From: a bacterium
GTDB lineage: Bacteria > Auribacterota > UBA3054
Assembly (NCBI GenBank): GCA_017963805.1
Contig: JAGCTE010000071.1
Span: forward strand, 1-64,000
Reading direction: 5' to 3'
Length of the DNA: 64,000 bases
Part shown: positions 34,048-43,404 of the stretch, in pieces
How positions within the stretch are numbered: position 1 is the first letter of the stretch
Layout: each line of letters starts with the position of its first letter
Position numbers and translations under genes: made by a program
Notes under the pieces: generated by a model
The model's database searches: none
The model's input: only the letters and a program-made list of their open reading frames with translations
Told to the model about the DNA's origin: nothing

Positions 34048-35826
34048 ATGAACTTCGAAGATCCGAAATACCGTGAAACTTTCTGGCACACCGCGAGCCA
34101 CTGCCTGGCTCAGGCGGTCCTGCGCCTTTACCCTGATGTTAAGCTGGCCATCGGCCCGGCTATTGAAGAAGGTTTTTACTATGATTTCGACACGCTGACG
34201 CCTTTCTCCCCCGAAGATCTCGTAAAGATCGAGGAGGAGATGAAAAAGATCGCCGAGGCCGACTATAAGCTGGAACGCGAGGAATGGTCCAGGGAGAAAG
34301 CCCTGGAGTATTTCAAAAGTAAGGACCAGACTTACAAAGTCGAGATCATAGAAGACCTCGACGCCAAGGAAGTCTCCGTTTACAAGCAGGGCGAATTCTT
34401 GGACCTTTGCCGCGGACCGCACCTTCCTTCCACTGGCCCCGTGAAGGCCGTGAAACTTCTTAGCGTGGCCGGCGCCTACTGGCGCGGCGACGAGCACCGC
34501 CCGATGCTGCAGCGTATCTACGGCGTGGCGTTCCCGACCCAGGAACAGCTCGACGAATACTTGAATTACCTCGAGGAAGCCAAGCGAAGGGACCACCGCG
34601 TCCTTCTGAAGGACATGGACCTCGGAAGCTTCCACGAAGAGCTCGGCCCCGGGCTCATGGTCTGGCACCCCCGCGGCGCCTGCATCAGAAACGAGATCGA
34701 AAACTTCTGGCGCAGCGAGCATCTTAAGAACGGTTACGATCTGGTCTATTCCCCGCACGTCGGCAAATCCACCCTTTGGGAGACCAGCGGACATCTTTCC
34801 TTCTACCGCGAGAACATGTTCCCCTCCATGGATGTTCCTCTGGACAACGACCAGACTCAGGAATATTTCGTGAAGCCGATGAACTGCCCCTTCCATATCC
34901 TGATCTACAAGAACAAGACCAGGTCCTACCGCAACCTGCCCATGCGCATGGCGGAACTCGGCACGGTCTACCGCTTTGAGAGGAGCGGCGTCCTGCACGG
35001 TCTTCTGAGAGTCAGAGGCTTCACGCAGGACGACGCGCACATCTTCTGCCGCGAAGACCAGATGGAAGAAGAACTCGAAAGGACTCTGAAATTCTGTCTG
35101 CAGATGCTGCACAACTTCGGCTTCACCGAATACCACGTATACATCTCCACACGTCCTGAAGGCAAGTGCGTGGGTGAGGAGAGCCGCTGGAACGCCGCGC
35201 AGACGGCCCTGGAAAAGATCGTCGCCAAGCTCGGATTGAAATATGACATCGACAAAGGCGGCGGCGCTTTCTACGGCCCCAAGATCGACATCAAGATCAA
35301 AGACATGCTGCACCGTGAATGGCAGTGCTCGACCATACAGTTCGACTTCAATCTGCCTGAGCGCTTCAATATGACCTACGTCGGCGAAGACGGGCAGGAA
35401 CATGTGCCTTACATGATCCACAGGGCGCTTCTGGGCGCCATAGAGCGTTTCTTCGCGGTCTATCTTGAGAACTGCGGCGGCAACTTCCCCTTATGGCTCG
35501 CCCCCGAGCAGGTGAGGATCGTGCCCATAAAGGACGCGCATCTCGACTACGCCAAGGAAGTCTTGGCGGCCCTGCAGGAAAGAGGCCTTAGAGCGACCGT
35601 GGACGAGACGCACCGTCCGATGGGCGCCAAGGTCCGCCAGGGGAAAATGGACAAGGTTCCTTATACGCTCGTCCTGGGCGACAAGGAAGCGAGCGAAAAG
35701 ACTGTGTCCGTCAGAACGCGCCAGGGCAACCAGGCCAACGCTCTGCCGCTTGAAACGCTTATCAATTCTCTCTGCAAAGAGCGCGACACCCACGCTCCCT
35801 GCGGCGAGTGGGATAAAACCGAATAA
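34048..35826 (+). CDS. thrS: Threonyl-tRNA synthetase lacking the TGS domain
   Basis: Class II aminoacyl-tRNA synthetase charging tRNA-Thr. The protein begins directly in the editing domain: HTASH at residues 14-18 is the HxxxH deacylase motif, which lies near residue 73 in Escherichia coli ThrRS, so the usual N-terminal TGS domain of about 60 residues is missing. The matching LCRGPHLPSTG, catalytic-core MNCPFHI (zinc-binding Cys), RMAELGTVYRFERSGVLHGLLRVRGFTQDDAH and anticodon-binding end are all present. 592 residues. Start supported by AAAAGG; nothing TGS-like lies upstream. Confidence 0.96.
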   Translation: MNFEDPKYRETFWHTASHCLAQAVLRLYPDVKLAIGPAIEEGFYYDFDTLTPFSPEDLVKIEEEMKKIAEADYKLEREEWSREKALEYFKSKDQTYKVEIIEDLDAKEVSVYKQGEFLDLCRGPHLPSTGPVKAVKLLSVAGAYWRGDEHRPMLQRIYGVAFPTQEQLDEYLNYLEEAKRRDHRVLLKDMDLGSFHEELGPGLMVWHPRGACIRNEIENFWRSEHLKNGYDLVYSPHVGKSTLWETSGHLSFYRENMFPSMDVPLDNDQTQEYFVKPMNCPFHILIYKNKTRSYRNLPMRMAELGTVYRFERSGVLHGLLRVRGFTQDDAHIFCREDQMEEELERTLKFCLQMLHNFGFTEYHVYISTRPEGKCVGEESRWNAAQTALEKIVAKLGLKYDIDKGGGAFYGPKIDIKIKDMLHREWQCSTIQFDFNLPERFNMTYVGEDGQEHVPYMIHRALLGAIERFFAVYLENCGGNFPLWLAPEQVRIVPIKDAHLDYAKEVLAALQERGLRATVDETHRPMGAKVRQGKMDKVPYTLVLGDKEASEKTVSVRTRQGNQANALPLETLINSLCKERDTHAPCGEWDKTE

Positions 35827-35845
35827 CCAAAAAGAGGACAAAACT

Positions 35846-36379
35846 ATTCGTAAGTACAATCAAACCGACACGACCAGGGTCAACGAGGATATCAAAGCCC
35901 CGGAAGTGCGCCTGATAGCCGATGACGGCAAGCAGCTTGGCATCGTCAGCCGTCAGCGCGCGCTCGAGGAGGCCGAAAAAAGGAATCTTGATCTGGTAGA
36001 AGTCGCGTCCGGCGCCCAGCCCCCTGTCTGCCGCATCATCGATTACAGCAAGTATCGCTATGAGCAGACCAGAAGGGAAAAGGACTCGCGCAAGCAGAGC
36101 CAGAAGACCCGGACCAAAGAGATCAAGTTCAGACCCGGCATCGACAGCGGTGACTTGGAAACGAAGAAGAAACACATAATGGAATTTCTCGAGGACGGCT
36201 TCCACGTTAGAGTGGTCTGCTTCCACAAGGGCCGCGAGGCGGCCCACCAGGAAATGGGCCAGGAGCTGCTGGTCCGTCTGACGGAAGAACTGAAGGATTT
36301 TGGCGCGGTAGAGATACCCGTCAAGAAAATGGGCGCGAATTACACTATCGTTTTTGGGCCTGTGAAGGCCAAGAAATGA
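35846..36379 (+). CDS. infC: Translation initiation factor IF-3, AUU start
   Basis: Binds the 30S subunit and proofreads start codons and initiator tRNA. The start is ATT at 35846 (I/M-RKYNQTDTTRVNEDIKAPEVRLI), 7 nt after AGAGGA; no ATG/GTG/TTG exists near the conserved N-terminus. An AUU start is the known self-regulating feature of infC, because IF-3 discriminates against it. Domains: N-terminal RLIADDGKQLGIVSRQRALEEAEKRNLDLVEV, linker, C-terminal KHIMEFLEDGFHVRVVCFHKGRE. 177 residues. Lies 19 nt after thrS. Confidence 0.95.
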   Translation: MRKYNQTDTTRVNEDIKAPEVRLIADDGKQLGIVSRQRALEEAEKRNLDLVEVASGAQPPVCRIIDYSKYRYEQTRREKDSRKQSQKTRTKEIKFRPGIDSGDLETKKKHIMEFLEDGFHVRVVCFHKGREAAHQEMGQELLVRLTEELKDFGAVEIPVKKMGANYTIVFGPVKAKK

Positions 36380-36382
36380 AAA

Positions 36383-36417
36383 GCGTCGTGCGGGGAAAAC
36401 AGACTCCTCCTCGACGC
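36383..36417 (+). promoter_or_regulatory. Hairpin between infC and rpmI, possible L20 autoregulatory site
   Basis: GCGTCG (36383-36388) pairs with CGACGC (36412-36417), with inner GGGG/CTCC pairing; no T tail, so not a terminator. L20 represses rpmI translation through a structured leader in other bacteria; this assignment is by position only. Confidence 0.35.
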
Positions 36418-36456
36418 GCGCCTTTAAATTAACAAAACAAAAAGACAGGAGCAATT

Positions 36457-36654
36457 ATGCCAAAAGTCAAAACCAAAAAGTCTGTGAGCAAGCGCTTTTC
36501 CGTCACCAAAAGCGGCAAAGTGAAACGCACAAACACCAAGTCCCGCCACCTGATGACGGGCAAGACCAGAAAGAACAAACGTTCTTTCCGTGACACGTCC
36601 ATTTGCGGCACCACCGATGCCCGCAATGTCAAAGAAATGCTGCCGTACGGTTAA
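36457..36654 (+). CDS. rpmI: 50S ribosomal protein L35
   Basis: 65-residue basic ribosomal protein: MPKVKTKKSVSKRFSVTKSG and GKTRKNKRSFRD match L35. AGACAGGAG precedes the ATG. It sits between infC and rplT in the conserved translation operon. Confidence 0.96.
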   Translation: MPKVKTKKSVSKRFSVTKSGKVKRTNTKSRHLMTGKTRKNKRSFRDTSICGTTDARNVKEMLPYG

Positions 36655-36696
36655 GGGCCACCTGCGGTAATAATCTAATCATAGGAGAATCTACTT

Positions 36697-37047
36697 ATGC
36701 CAAGAGCCACTAATAGTCCCGCCAGCAGGGAACGCAAACGCAAAATGCAGAAACTCGCTAAGGGTTTCTTCGGACTGCGCCGCAACGGCAACCGCAACAT
36801 GCAGGAAACCGTGGTCCGCGGTCTGGTCTACCAGTACCGCGATCGCCGCAACAAAAAACGCAGCTTCCGCGCCCTGTGGATCACTCGTATCCACATCGCC
36901 GCCAACGAAGCCGGCATTTCTTACAACGCTTTCATTTCCGGCCTGGCCAAAGCCGGCGTGACGCTGAACCGCAAGGTCCTCGCCAACCTCGCCGCCACCG
37001 AGCCCAAAGCTTTCGCCGAACTGGTGAAAGTCGCCAAAGAAGCGTAA
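36697..37047 (+). CDS. rplT: 50S ribosomal protein L20
   Basis: 116-residue early-assembly 23S rRNA-binding protein. MPRATNSPASRERKRKMQKLAKGFFGLRRN and LWITRIHIAANEAGISYNAFISGLAKAGVTLNRKVLANLA are diagnostic. In other bacteria it represses its operon by binding an mRNA mimic of its rRNA site. A strong terminator follows. Confidence 0.96.
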   Translation: MPRATNSPASRERKRKMQKLAKGFFGLRRNGNRNMQETVVRGLVYQYRDRRNKKRSFRALWITRIHIAANEAGISYNAFISGLAKAGVTLNRKVLANLAATEPKAFAELVKVAKEA

Positions 37048-37067
37048 GGACGTTTTGTGCGTAAAAT

Positions 37068-37098
37068 AAAAAAGCCCTCCGCGAGGAGGGCTTTTTTT
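37068..37098. terminator. Bidirectional terminator after rplT
   Basis: AAAAAAGCCCTCC-GCGA-GGAGGGCTTTTTTT, perfect stem with A and T runs; shared with the convergent membrane-protein gene. Confidence 0.92.
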
Positions 37099-37117
37099 AT
37101 TGCTTGGAGCTTTGCTT

Positions 37118-38458
37118 TTACTGCACTTCTTCCTGCTCGCTCTCGCGGTTGATGGAAGAGTTGAGCTTGAAGCTGTCGGCGTAGTTTTCCTCCGCGGACG
37201 CTGCCAGGCGCTCCTCTTCGTCGGAGAGGACCTTGAAGGCGCAGTAGGCTGTGAAGAGAAGTACCATTCCGGCATAGATGAAGCAGAAGGCCATTGTCAC
37301 TTCTTCCAGGGTGTTCTCGACTATGATCCTTGCGATGCCGCCCACCACTATGAAGAAGAGGGCGAAGACTCTGAGCAGGATGCGGCCTTCCTTGAAGCTT
37401 ACCCAGATGTTGAAGAAGAGATAGACGAACCAGATAAGGAAGAAGAGATTGGAGTAGAAGGCTTCGGGCAGAAGATAGAGCGTGTCGCCGATTTTCGTGC
37501 TCGTCCCTATGTTGCAGCAAAGGAAGATCAGAGTCATAATGACCGGCATCAGGTAGGTGACCTTTGCCCTGGCTTTGGGACCGGTCTTCCAGAAGAAGAG
37601 GAAAGCGTACGTGGTGACCGTCAGTTCAAGGACGTAGAAGAGCGAGGTGAAAATAGAATAGGGGACGTTTTTCCTGAAGACGGCCAGGCTCAGATGATTG
37701 TTGAACCAGTCGAATCCCCAGATATCCTCGAAAGCAAGGATGTAGAGGACCACGGACGTTTCCAAAAAAGCAATGACGTAGGCGGTCTTGGAGAACTTCT
37801 CGTTGAATTCCCTGATCTGCGGAGAACAGGCGAGACCCCAGAAGACCAGGGCGTTCAGAGAGAGCTGAAGCGGCCTGAAGGGGAGGATGTTCCCGAAGAT
37901 GAACTGAGACATGCCGAGCGTCGCCAAAGCCGCGGCGAAAGCCACGACGCTTTTTTTCAAGTAGGCCTCCAAACTGAAAACAGCCATGACAAAGAAGATG
38001 CCTATATAGTAGAAGCTGCTGCCGAAATCGTCGTCAACCTCACCCTTATAAAAGAGCATGAGGACCAGCGCGTAACTGAGGATGGCGTGCAGCTTGTAGT
38101 TTCTAAGCAGGCCTATCGTCATAGAGAGCAGAAGAATGCACCCGAGCTTCGTGCGGTCGAGCCAGGCGGAAGGAAGCAAATGCCAAAGCGCGAAGCCGAC
38201 GAGCGCCGTGCCCATGGCGGCCAGAACTTCGGGAAAAGCTTTGAAGATCTTCTTTGTGGAAGGCGCCAGCGCCAGGCCGTGCAAAGCCACGCCGCAGGCT
38301 AAAAGGAACCACTTGGAGGAAAAAATGTTGTGCCAGTAGTTGACAAGGAGAATGAGCAGACCGATTCCCATGGCGATGCAGCCAAGGATCGCTATGAACT
38401 GCACGGTGTCTCTTTTGGCATCGATCTCTTTTACTTTGTTCTTTTCGATGTTATCCAT
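37118..38458 (-). CDS. Polytopic membrane protein of unknown function
   Basis: 446 residues with about 12 hydrophobic helices, a short charged N-terminus and an acidic cytoplasmic tail (DEEERLAASAEENYADS...ESEQEEVQ). The first part (IAILGCIAMGIGLLILLVNYWHNI...KWFLLACGVALHGLALA) resembles the general layout of DUF2157/DUF4401 membrane proteins, but the match is weak. It is monocistronic, with a GAGGAGG ribosome site and its own promoter. No function can be assigned. Confidence 0.7.
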   Translation of the reverse strand: MDNIEKNKVKEIDAKRDTVQFIAILGCIAMGIGLLILLVNYWHNIFSSKWFLLACGVALHGLALAPSTKKIFKAFPEVLAAMGTALVGFALWHLLPSAWLDRTKLGCILLLSMTIGLLRNYKLHAILSYALVLMLFYKGEVDDDFGSSFYYIGIFFVMAVFSLEAYLKKSVVAFAAALATLGMSQFIFGNILPFRPLQLSLNALVFWGLACSPQIREFNEKFSKTAYVIAFLETSVVLYILAFEDIWGFDWFNNHLSLAVFRKNVPYSIFTSLFYVLELTVTTYAFLFFWKTGPKARAKVTYLMPVIMTLIFLCCNIGTSTKIGDTLYLLPEAFYSNLFFLIWFVYLFFNIWVSFKEGRILLRVFALFFIVVGGIARIIVENTLEEVTMAFCFIYAGMVLLFTAYCAFKVLSDEEERLAASAEENYADSFKLNSSINRESEQEEVQ

Positions 38459-38488
38459 AAAAACCTCCTCGATTTTGTTTACGCTAAT

Positions 38489-38494
38489 ATCTTA
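38489..38494 (-). promoter_or_regulatory. Promoter of the polytopic membrane-protein gene
   Basis: Minus strand TATGT-TAAGAT (TG-extended -10) within an AT-rich gap; TTTCAA lies 17 nt upstream. The remaining 38495-38582 shows only a weak AACCA/TGGTT hairpin after the transporter gene. Confidence 0.45.
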
Positions 38495-38582
38495 ACATAA
38501 AAGTGGAAAAATTGAAAGGTAAACAATTTACTGATAAACGTTTTTTAAAATTAAACCAGTTATCTTGGTTAATACGAATTAT

Positions 38583-40097
38583 TTAAAAGAATATGCCAAG
38601 GCCTTTCAGGAAGGCCATAATTACCAAAACGGGTGAGATGAAGCGCACCACGAACAGCCACATCTTGGAAAAGAGCCAGTCGAAAGCGTTGAAGCAGTTC
38701 ATCTCTTCCAGGGCGGATTTGTTGCCCCAGACATAGCTTACATATAGCAGCGTCATCAGTCCGGCCAAGGGCATCAGCCAGAGGCAGGTGGTGTTGTCCA
38801 ATATGGCGAAGAAGGATTCGGAGCGCAGTTTCAATGTCTCTGTAAAGAATTGTCCGAGCTTGGGAACATTGCTGTAGTTCGCGGCCGACACGGCGGTCAG
38901 GGGAACGAGCGGGCCCAAGACTATGATGAGAAGGATAACGGCTTTCGCACGGGAAAGGTAAAGCTTCTGCATAATGCCCTGCACGGCGCCTTCCAGCATC
39001 GAGATCGAACTTGTCAGGGCCGCCAAAAGCAGCATGAGGAAGAAGAGTGTTCCCCACAGCGGGGACAAGGGCAGTTTTCCAAAAGCTACGGGCAGGACTT
39101 TGAAGACTAATGACGTTCCTTCCTCAGGAGAGAGACCGGTGGAGAAAAGCAGAGGGAAGATGGCAAGCCCGGCGAGGATGGAGGCGAAGGTGTCCATTAT
39201 GACGATGGTGCAGGCGGTCTTGGGAAGCGAGCTGGAGCGCCCAAGGTAGGAGCCATAGGCGATACCAACGCCGGATCCCAAAGATAGCGTGAAGAAAGCC
39301 TGCCCCAGGGCCGCCATGACGCCCTCGGCACTCAATTTGCTGAAGTCCGGCAAGAAGAGGAAGCGCAAGCCTTCATGAGCGTTCGGCAGCGTGAGCGCTC
39401 TTATGATGATCGCGACGATCAGGATAAAAATGAGCGGCATGAAGATCTTGGAGAAGCGCTCGATGCCTTTCTGAACTCCCGCCATGACGATAAAGGCGGT
39501 GGCTAAAAAGAAGGCTAACGCAGCCGCGATGGTCACCCAGAATTGACTGCCGGAGGCCGTGACGATATTGTCGAGCAACTCCGCGGAAAACGCCGGCTCG
39601 CGGAAGATCCTGCCCATAGGAGAAATGATCGCGTAAACGATGATCCAGCCGCCCACCACGGAATAGAAGACCGCGATCATAAGGGGAGTCAGGAACGTCA
39701 CCGTAAAGCCGAGGAATCCCCAGCCGAAAAGCAGCGCTCCCAAAGCGAAGAAGCCGCAGGTCCCGGCGTAAAAATACAGTCCTTTTAAAGCAAAAGCCGT
39801 CGCGCATAAGATAAGCGCAACGGCCGCGAGAAATGAAAGCTTCGTTTTTTTGGGAGCCAATTCCGTCATGGCTTCCAAAGGCCCCTTGCCAGAGGCGCGC
39901 CCCAACGAAAGCTCGCAGAGCATAATGGGAAGGCCTATTAAGAAAATGGCGGCGAGATAGACAAGCATGAAAGCGGCTCCTCCGTATTTTCCCATGATGT
40001 AGGAAAAACGCCAGATGTTGCCAAGCCCTATGGCGGATCCCGCCATGGCCAGAACGAAACCTTTGGAGGAAGACCAGAATTCTTTGTTGGGACTCAC
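38583..40097 (-). CDS. Neurotransmitter:sodium symporter family transporter (NSS 2)
   Basis: 504-residue Na+-dependent amino-acid importer of the LeuT/MhsT type. TM1 carries GFVLAMAGSAIGLGNIWRFSYIMGKYGGAAF, the unwound substrate/sodium site; TM6-region ALGQAFFTLSLGSGVGIAYGSYLG and TM8-region LAALTSSISMLEG are also typical. About 12 helices. It overlaps the upstream paralogue by 4 nt (ATGA). The substrate is likely an aromatic or branched amino acid, judged by family only; both paralogues follow pheS in the same operon. Confidence 0.9.
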   Translation of the reverse strand: MSPNKEFWSSSKGFVLAMAGSAIGLGNIWRFSYIMGKYGGAAFMLVYLAAIFLIGLPIMLCELSLGRASGKGPLEAMTELAPKKTKLSFLAAVALILCATAFALKGLYFYAGTCGFFALGALLFGWGFLGFTVTFLTPLMIAVFYSVVGGWIIVYAIISPMGRIFREPAFSAELLDNIVTASGSQFWVTIAAALAFFLATAFIVMAGVQKGIERFSKIFMPLIFILIVAIIIRALTLPNAHEGLRFLFLPDFSKLSAEGVMAALGQAFFTLSLGSGVGIAYGSYLGRSSSLPKTACTIVIMDTFASILAGLAIFPLLFSTGLSPEEGTSLVFKVLPVAFGKLPLSPLWGTLFFLMLLLAALTSSISMLEGAVQGIMQKLYLSRAKAVILLIIVLGPLVPLTAVSAANYSNVPKLGQFFTETLKLRSESFFAILDNTTCLWLMPLAGLMTLLYVSYVWGNKSALEEMNCFNAFDWLFSKMWLFVVRFISPVLVIMAFLKGLGIFF

Positions 40098-41680
40098 CTG
40101 AAAACTCCCAGCCCGTCGAGGAAAGCCAGAAGCACCAGGAGGGGCGATATGAAGCGGATGAAAAAGGCCCAGATGACGCAGGGGGACAGAGGCGAGGGAT
40201 CGCCTACGGTATTGTATTCATGGACGCCTGAAAGCAGATGCCAGCAGTGCGTGTCCATGGCGCCCGTGGAGCCGCTGCGCATTTCTTTGACGGCTTCCTT
40301 GGGACCCCAGACCCAGCCGGCGTACAAAAGCGTCAAAAAGCAGGCTATCGGGATGAGCCACTGGCAGGCGCCGGTGTCGAAGGTGTCGAAGAGGCTGCCC
40401 TGGGCGGTCAGGAAAGTCTTCTGGATGAATTCGCCGAGCGCAGGGAAATTGGAGTAGTCGCCGGAAGTCAATGTGATGACGCAGGAGACGAGGCAGAGTA
40501 TGGGAACAAGGACCAAAAGCACCCTGCTTCTCTTCCACTTCAGCTCTTCCACCATAAGGCAGACAGGGCCTTCCAGGAGGGATACGGCGCTCGTCAAGGC
40601 CGCGATGAGAACGGCGACGAAGAAGATAACGTTCCAAACAGTGGACAAGGGCAGTTTCTGGAAAGCCAGCGGCAGCACCTTGAAGATCAGCGAGGGACCG
40701 GAATCCGGGGCGAAGCCCATGGCGAAGACCACCGGAAAAATGGCAAGGCCTGCCATGACGGAAACGAGAGTGTCTAAGAGCGCTATTATGACCGTGGAAC
40801 GCGGCAGATTGTTGTCACGCTTCAAATACGCGCCGTAGGTGATGGTTATGCCCATACCCAGGGAAAGCGAATAAAAGGCGTGTCCGAGAGCCGCGAGGCA
40901 GGAGCGCCCTGAGAGCTGCGAAAAGTCTGGGACGAAAAGGAACCTCAGTCCCTTGGAAGAGCCTTCCAGCGTCAGGCCTCTGAAGATCAGAACGATAAGA
41001 AGCAGGGCCAGAAGCGGCATGAAGATCTTGGAGAAGCGCTCGATGCCTTTCTGTACGCCGATCCAGATGATAGCGGCCGTGGTGAGCATGAAGCCAAGCG
41101 TCGCTACCAGCGGCGTGGCCCAGTAGCCCTTGGGCGTCATGATGATGGGCGTCATGACGGCGGTGGCTTCCGCGACCGTATGGACGTTCAATTGCCCGGT
41201 CACGGATTTCCAAACGTAGATGAGCGTCCAGCCTCCCACCACGCCGTAGTAGGCCAGGATGAAGAGGGGAGTGATGGCGCCGTACAGAACGCCCAGCGTC
41301 ACCCAGCCGAAAGTTATGAAAGAGACGCCGGCGATGGCAAAAAGCGCGGCGTAGAAGAAATGTCCGAAACTGAGGAAAGAGATGGCGCACACCAGAGCTA
41401 AGACCCCGATGGTGCTGGAGAGGTTAGAGCGTTCAGGCCCCAGCTTGTGGAAGGTCCTGACAGGATTGGACTGGGCCGCGCGGCCCATGGTCAGTTCGCA
41501 AAGCATTATGGGGATGCCGACCAAAAAGACGCAGCCAAGGTAAACAAGCAAAAAAGCGCTGCCGCCGTTCTGTCCGGTTATGAAGGAAAAACGCCAGATG
41601 TTGCCGAGCCCCACCGCGGAGCCGGCCATAGCCATAATGAATCCGAAAGAGGATCCCCAGTGTTCTTTTTTCACAGACAT
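40094..41680 (-). CDS. Neurotransmitter:sodium symporter family transporter (NSS 1)
   Basis: 528-residue paralogue of the following gene: GFIMAMAGSAVGLGNIWRFSFITGQNGGSAF in TM1, ALGHAFYSLSLGMGITITYGAYL in the TM6 region, ALTSAVSLLEGP in the TM8 region, and GVQKGIERFSKIFMPLL identical in layout. It carries a longer loop near the C-terminus (GSTGAMDTHCWHLLSGVHEYNTVGDPSPL region, about 478-506) that the paralogue lacks. Adjacent to ispF with no gap. Confidence 0.9.
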   Translation of the reverse strand: MSVKKEHWGSSFGFIMAMAGSAVGLGNIWRFSFITGQNGGSAFLLVYLGCVFLVGIPIMLCELTMGRAAQSNPVRTFHKLGPERSNLSSTIGVLALVCAISFLSFGHFFYAALFAIAGVSFITFGWVTLGVLYGAITPLFILAYYGVVGGWTLIYVWKSVTGQLNVHTVAEATAVMTPIIMTPKGYWATPLVATLGFMLTTAAIIWIGVQKGIERFSKIFMPLLALLLIVLIFRGLTLEGSSKGLRFLFVPDFSQLSGRSCLAALGHAFYSLSLGMGITITYGAYLKRDNNLPRSTVIIALLDTLVSVMAGLAIFPVVFAMGFAPDSGPSLIFKVLPLAFQKLPLSTVWNVIFFVAVLIAALTSAVSLLEGPVCLMVEELKWKRSRVLLVLVPILCLVSCVITLTSGDYSNFPALGEFIQKTFLTAQGSLFDTFDTGACQWLIPIACFLTLLYAGWVWGPKEAVKEMRSGSTGAMDTHCWHLLSGVHEYNTVGDPSPLSPCVIWAFFIRFISPLLVLLAFLDGLGVFR

Positions 41681-42157
41681 TCAGATCTTTTCGATAAGCG
41701 CGCAGGCTAATGCGGCGATTCCTTCCTTTCTGCCCGTGAAGCCTAATTTTTCCGTAGTGGTGGCTTTTACGCTGACGCAATCGAGGGAAGTGCCGCAGCA
41801 GGACGCCAGGATCGCCCGCATCGATCCCACATAAGGGCTGATCTTCGGTTCCTGCGCGATGATGGTTATGTCAAAATTAACGATTCTATAACTGTTCTTG
41901 CCAAGGAGGGCGACGACTTCTTTCAAAAGCGCAGTGCTGTCGGCGCCTTCGTATTTACTATCGGTGTCGGGGAAAAGTTTTCCGATGTCTCCAAGGGCGG
42001 CGGCGCCGAGAAGGGCGTCCATCAGGGCGTGAGTGGCCACGTCCGCGTCGGAGTGCCCCGCTAGTCCCAGATCATAGGGAATATTGACGCCGCAAAGCTT
42101 GAGAGTTCTTCCCGGCGCGAAAGCGTGAACGTCGAATCCCTGGCCGATCCTGAACAT
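41681..42157 (-). CDS. ispF: 2-C-methyl-D-erythritol 2,4-cyclodiphosphate synthase
   Basis: Fifth step of the MEP isoprenoid pathway, cyclising CDP-ME-2-phosphate. [16 protein letters not shown] and [36 protein letters not shown] hold the zinc-binding Asp-x-His and His residues; [17 protein letters not shown] is the C-terminal signature. 158 residues, full length. IspD is not fused or adjacent. It is 2 nt downstream of pheS. Confidence 0.96.
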   Translation of the reverse strand: MFRIGQGFDVHAFAPGRTLKLCGVNIPYDLGLAGHSDADVATHALMDALLGAAALGDIGKLFPDTDSKYEGADSTALLKEVVALLGKNSYRIVNFDITIIAQEPKISPYVGSMRAILASCCGTSLDCVSVKATTTEKLGFTGRKEGIAALACALIEKI

Positions 42158-42159
42158 AA

Positions 42160-43221
42160 TCAGATGAACTGCTCCAGGAAGCGGATATCGTTTTCGTAGA
42201 AGAGGCGGATGTCGTCGATCCTATACTTGAGGATAGCCAATCTCTCGACGCCCAGACCGAAGGCGAAGCCCGTGATGTCGGGATCGGTGTAGCCCGCGGC
42301 CTTGAAGACGTTGGGGTGCACCATGCCGGCGCCCAAAACTTCCACCCAGCCCGTGCCTTTGCAGACGCTGCAGCCTTTGCCGGAGCAGACCGTGCAGGTG
42401 ATGTCGACTTCAGCGCTTGGTTCCGTGAAGGGGAAGAAACCCGGGCGCAGCCTTATGGAAGCCTGCGGGCCGTAGTAGATCTTCGCGAAATTCATCAAAG
42501 TGCCTTTCAATTGAGCGAAGGTCACGTTCTTGTCAACGTACAGTCCTTCGATCTGGTGGAAGATGGTGTAGTGGGAGGCGTCGATCCTTTCGTTCCTGTA
42601 AACGCGGCCCGGCGCGATGAAGCGGATGGGCGGCTGCTGCCTTTCCATCGTCCTGGCCTGCACCGGGGAAGTGTGGGTGCGCATAAGTATCTTGTTGCCG
42701 GATTCGGCGACTTCCTTGGGGGACTTCACGAAGAAGGTGTCCTGAACGTCGCGGGCAGGATGGGTGTCGGGAATGTTGAGGGCGTCGAAGTTGTGCCACT
42801 CGTCCTCAACGTCCGGGCCTTCCTCGATGGTAAAGCCCAACCTCAGGAAGATGTTGGAGATCTCTTTCAAAGCCGCGGAAGTCGGATGGATGGAGCCAAG
42901 CGTGGCGAAGCGCCCTGGCAGCGTCACGTCGATCTTGTCTTTCTGCAGCTTGGCGGTGTCTTCCGCTATCAAGAGCGCGATCCGCTTGTCGGAGAGCGCG
43001 GCGGAAACGGCGGTCTTGGCCTCGTTGACGATCTTGCCGAAAGCGGGCCTTTCCTCGTTGGAGAGATCTTTCATGCGGGACATGTAGGCCGCGAATGATC
43101 CTTTGCGTCCCAAATATTTGATGTCAAGCTCAGCCAGTTCGGAGGTGCTTTTGGCAGCCTCTATGGCCGCGACCGCTTCGTTTTTAAGATTTTCCAGTTC
43201 GTTAGCGATTTGTTCCAGCAT
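42160..43221 (-). CDS. pheS: Phenylalanyl-tRNA synthetase alpha subunit
   Basis: Catalytic class II subunit of the alpha2beta2 enzyme. N-terminal coiled coil (about 1-85), motif 2 [28 protein letters not shown], the Cys-rich insert [17 protein letters not shown] common in many bacterial PheS, and motif 3 [16 protein letters not shown]. 353 residues, full length. GGAA lies before the ATG. pheT normally follows but is not here; the operon continues with ispF and two transporters, so the beta subunit must be encoded elsewhere. Confidence 0.96.
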   Translation of the reverse strand: MLEQIANELENLKNEAVAAIEAAKSTSELAELDIKYLGRKGSFAAYMSRMKDLSNEERPAFGKIVNEAKTAVSAALSDKRIALLIAEDTAKLQKDKIDVTLPGRFATLGSIHPTSAALKEISNIFLRLGFTIEEGPDVEDEWHNFDALNIPDTHPARDVQDTFFVKSPKEVAESGNKILMRTHTSPVQARTMERQQPPIRFIAPGRVYRNERIDASHYTIFHQIEGLYVDKNVTFAQLKGTLMNFAKIYYGPQASIRLRPGFFPFTEPSAEVDITCTVCSGKGCSVCKGTGWVEVLGAGMVHPNVFKAAGYTDPDITGFAFGLGVERLAILKYRIDDIRLFYENDIRFLEQFI

Positions 43222-43248
43222 AGAGTTATTCCTTGATTTTATTTGTTT

Positions 43249-43257
43249 ATTATATCA
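43249..43257 (-). promoter_or_regulatory. Promoter of pheS-ispF-NSS-NSS
   Basis: Minus strand TGA-TATAAT, an extended -10 box, giving a leader of about 20 nt; too short for a T-box or attenuator. Confidence 0.6.
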
Positions 43258-43310
43258 GAAAGTCCCGTCCTTTTGGGGCAAAGACTTGTGAACATATCAA
43301 ACGGTCACAA

Positions 43311-43325
43311 CTTTTTTGCTATAAT
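43311..43325 (+). promoter_or_regulatory. Promoter of the GH20-like gene
   Basis: CTTTTTTGC-TATAAT, T tract plus extended -10, about 80 nt before the start codon. Confidence 0.55.
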
Positions 43326-43404
43326 AAACTTAAAGTTGCTAAAAGTCTCTAGAGTTTCACGAATGGGATATCTATAGGATAATTTGACACAATTGGAACA
43401 AATA

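Noticed and set aside
34030-35421. 463-codon minus-strand frame opposite thrS (and similar frames opposite the metzincin, pepF and rho)
   Set aside because: Shadows of the real genes: no family motifs, no ribosome sites, and the opposite strand encodes clear proteins.
38553-38570. AACCA/TGGTT hairpin as terminator of the NSS operon
   Set aside because: Only five base pairs and no T run on the minus strand.
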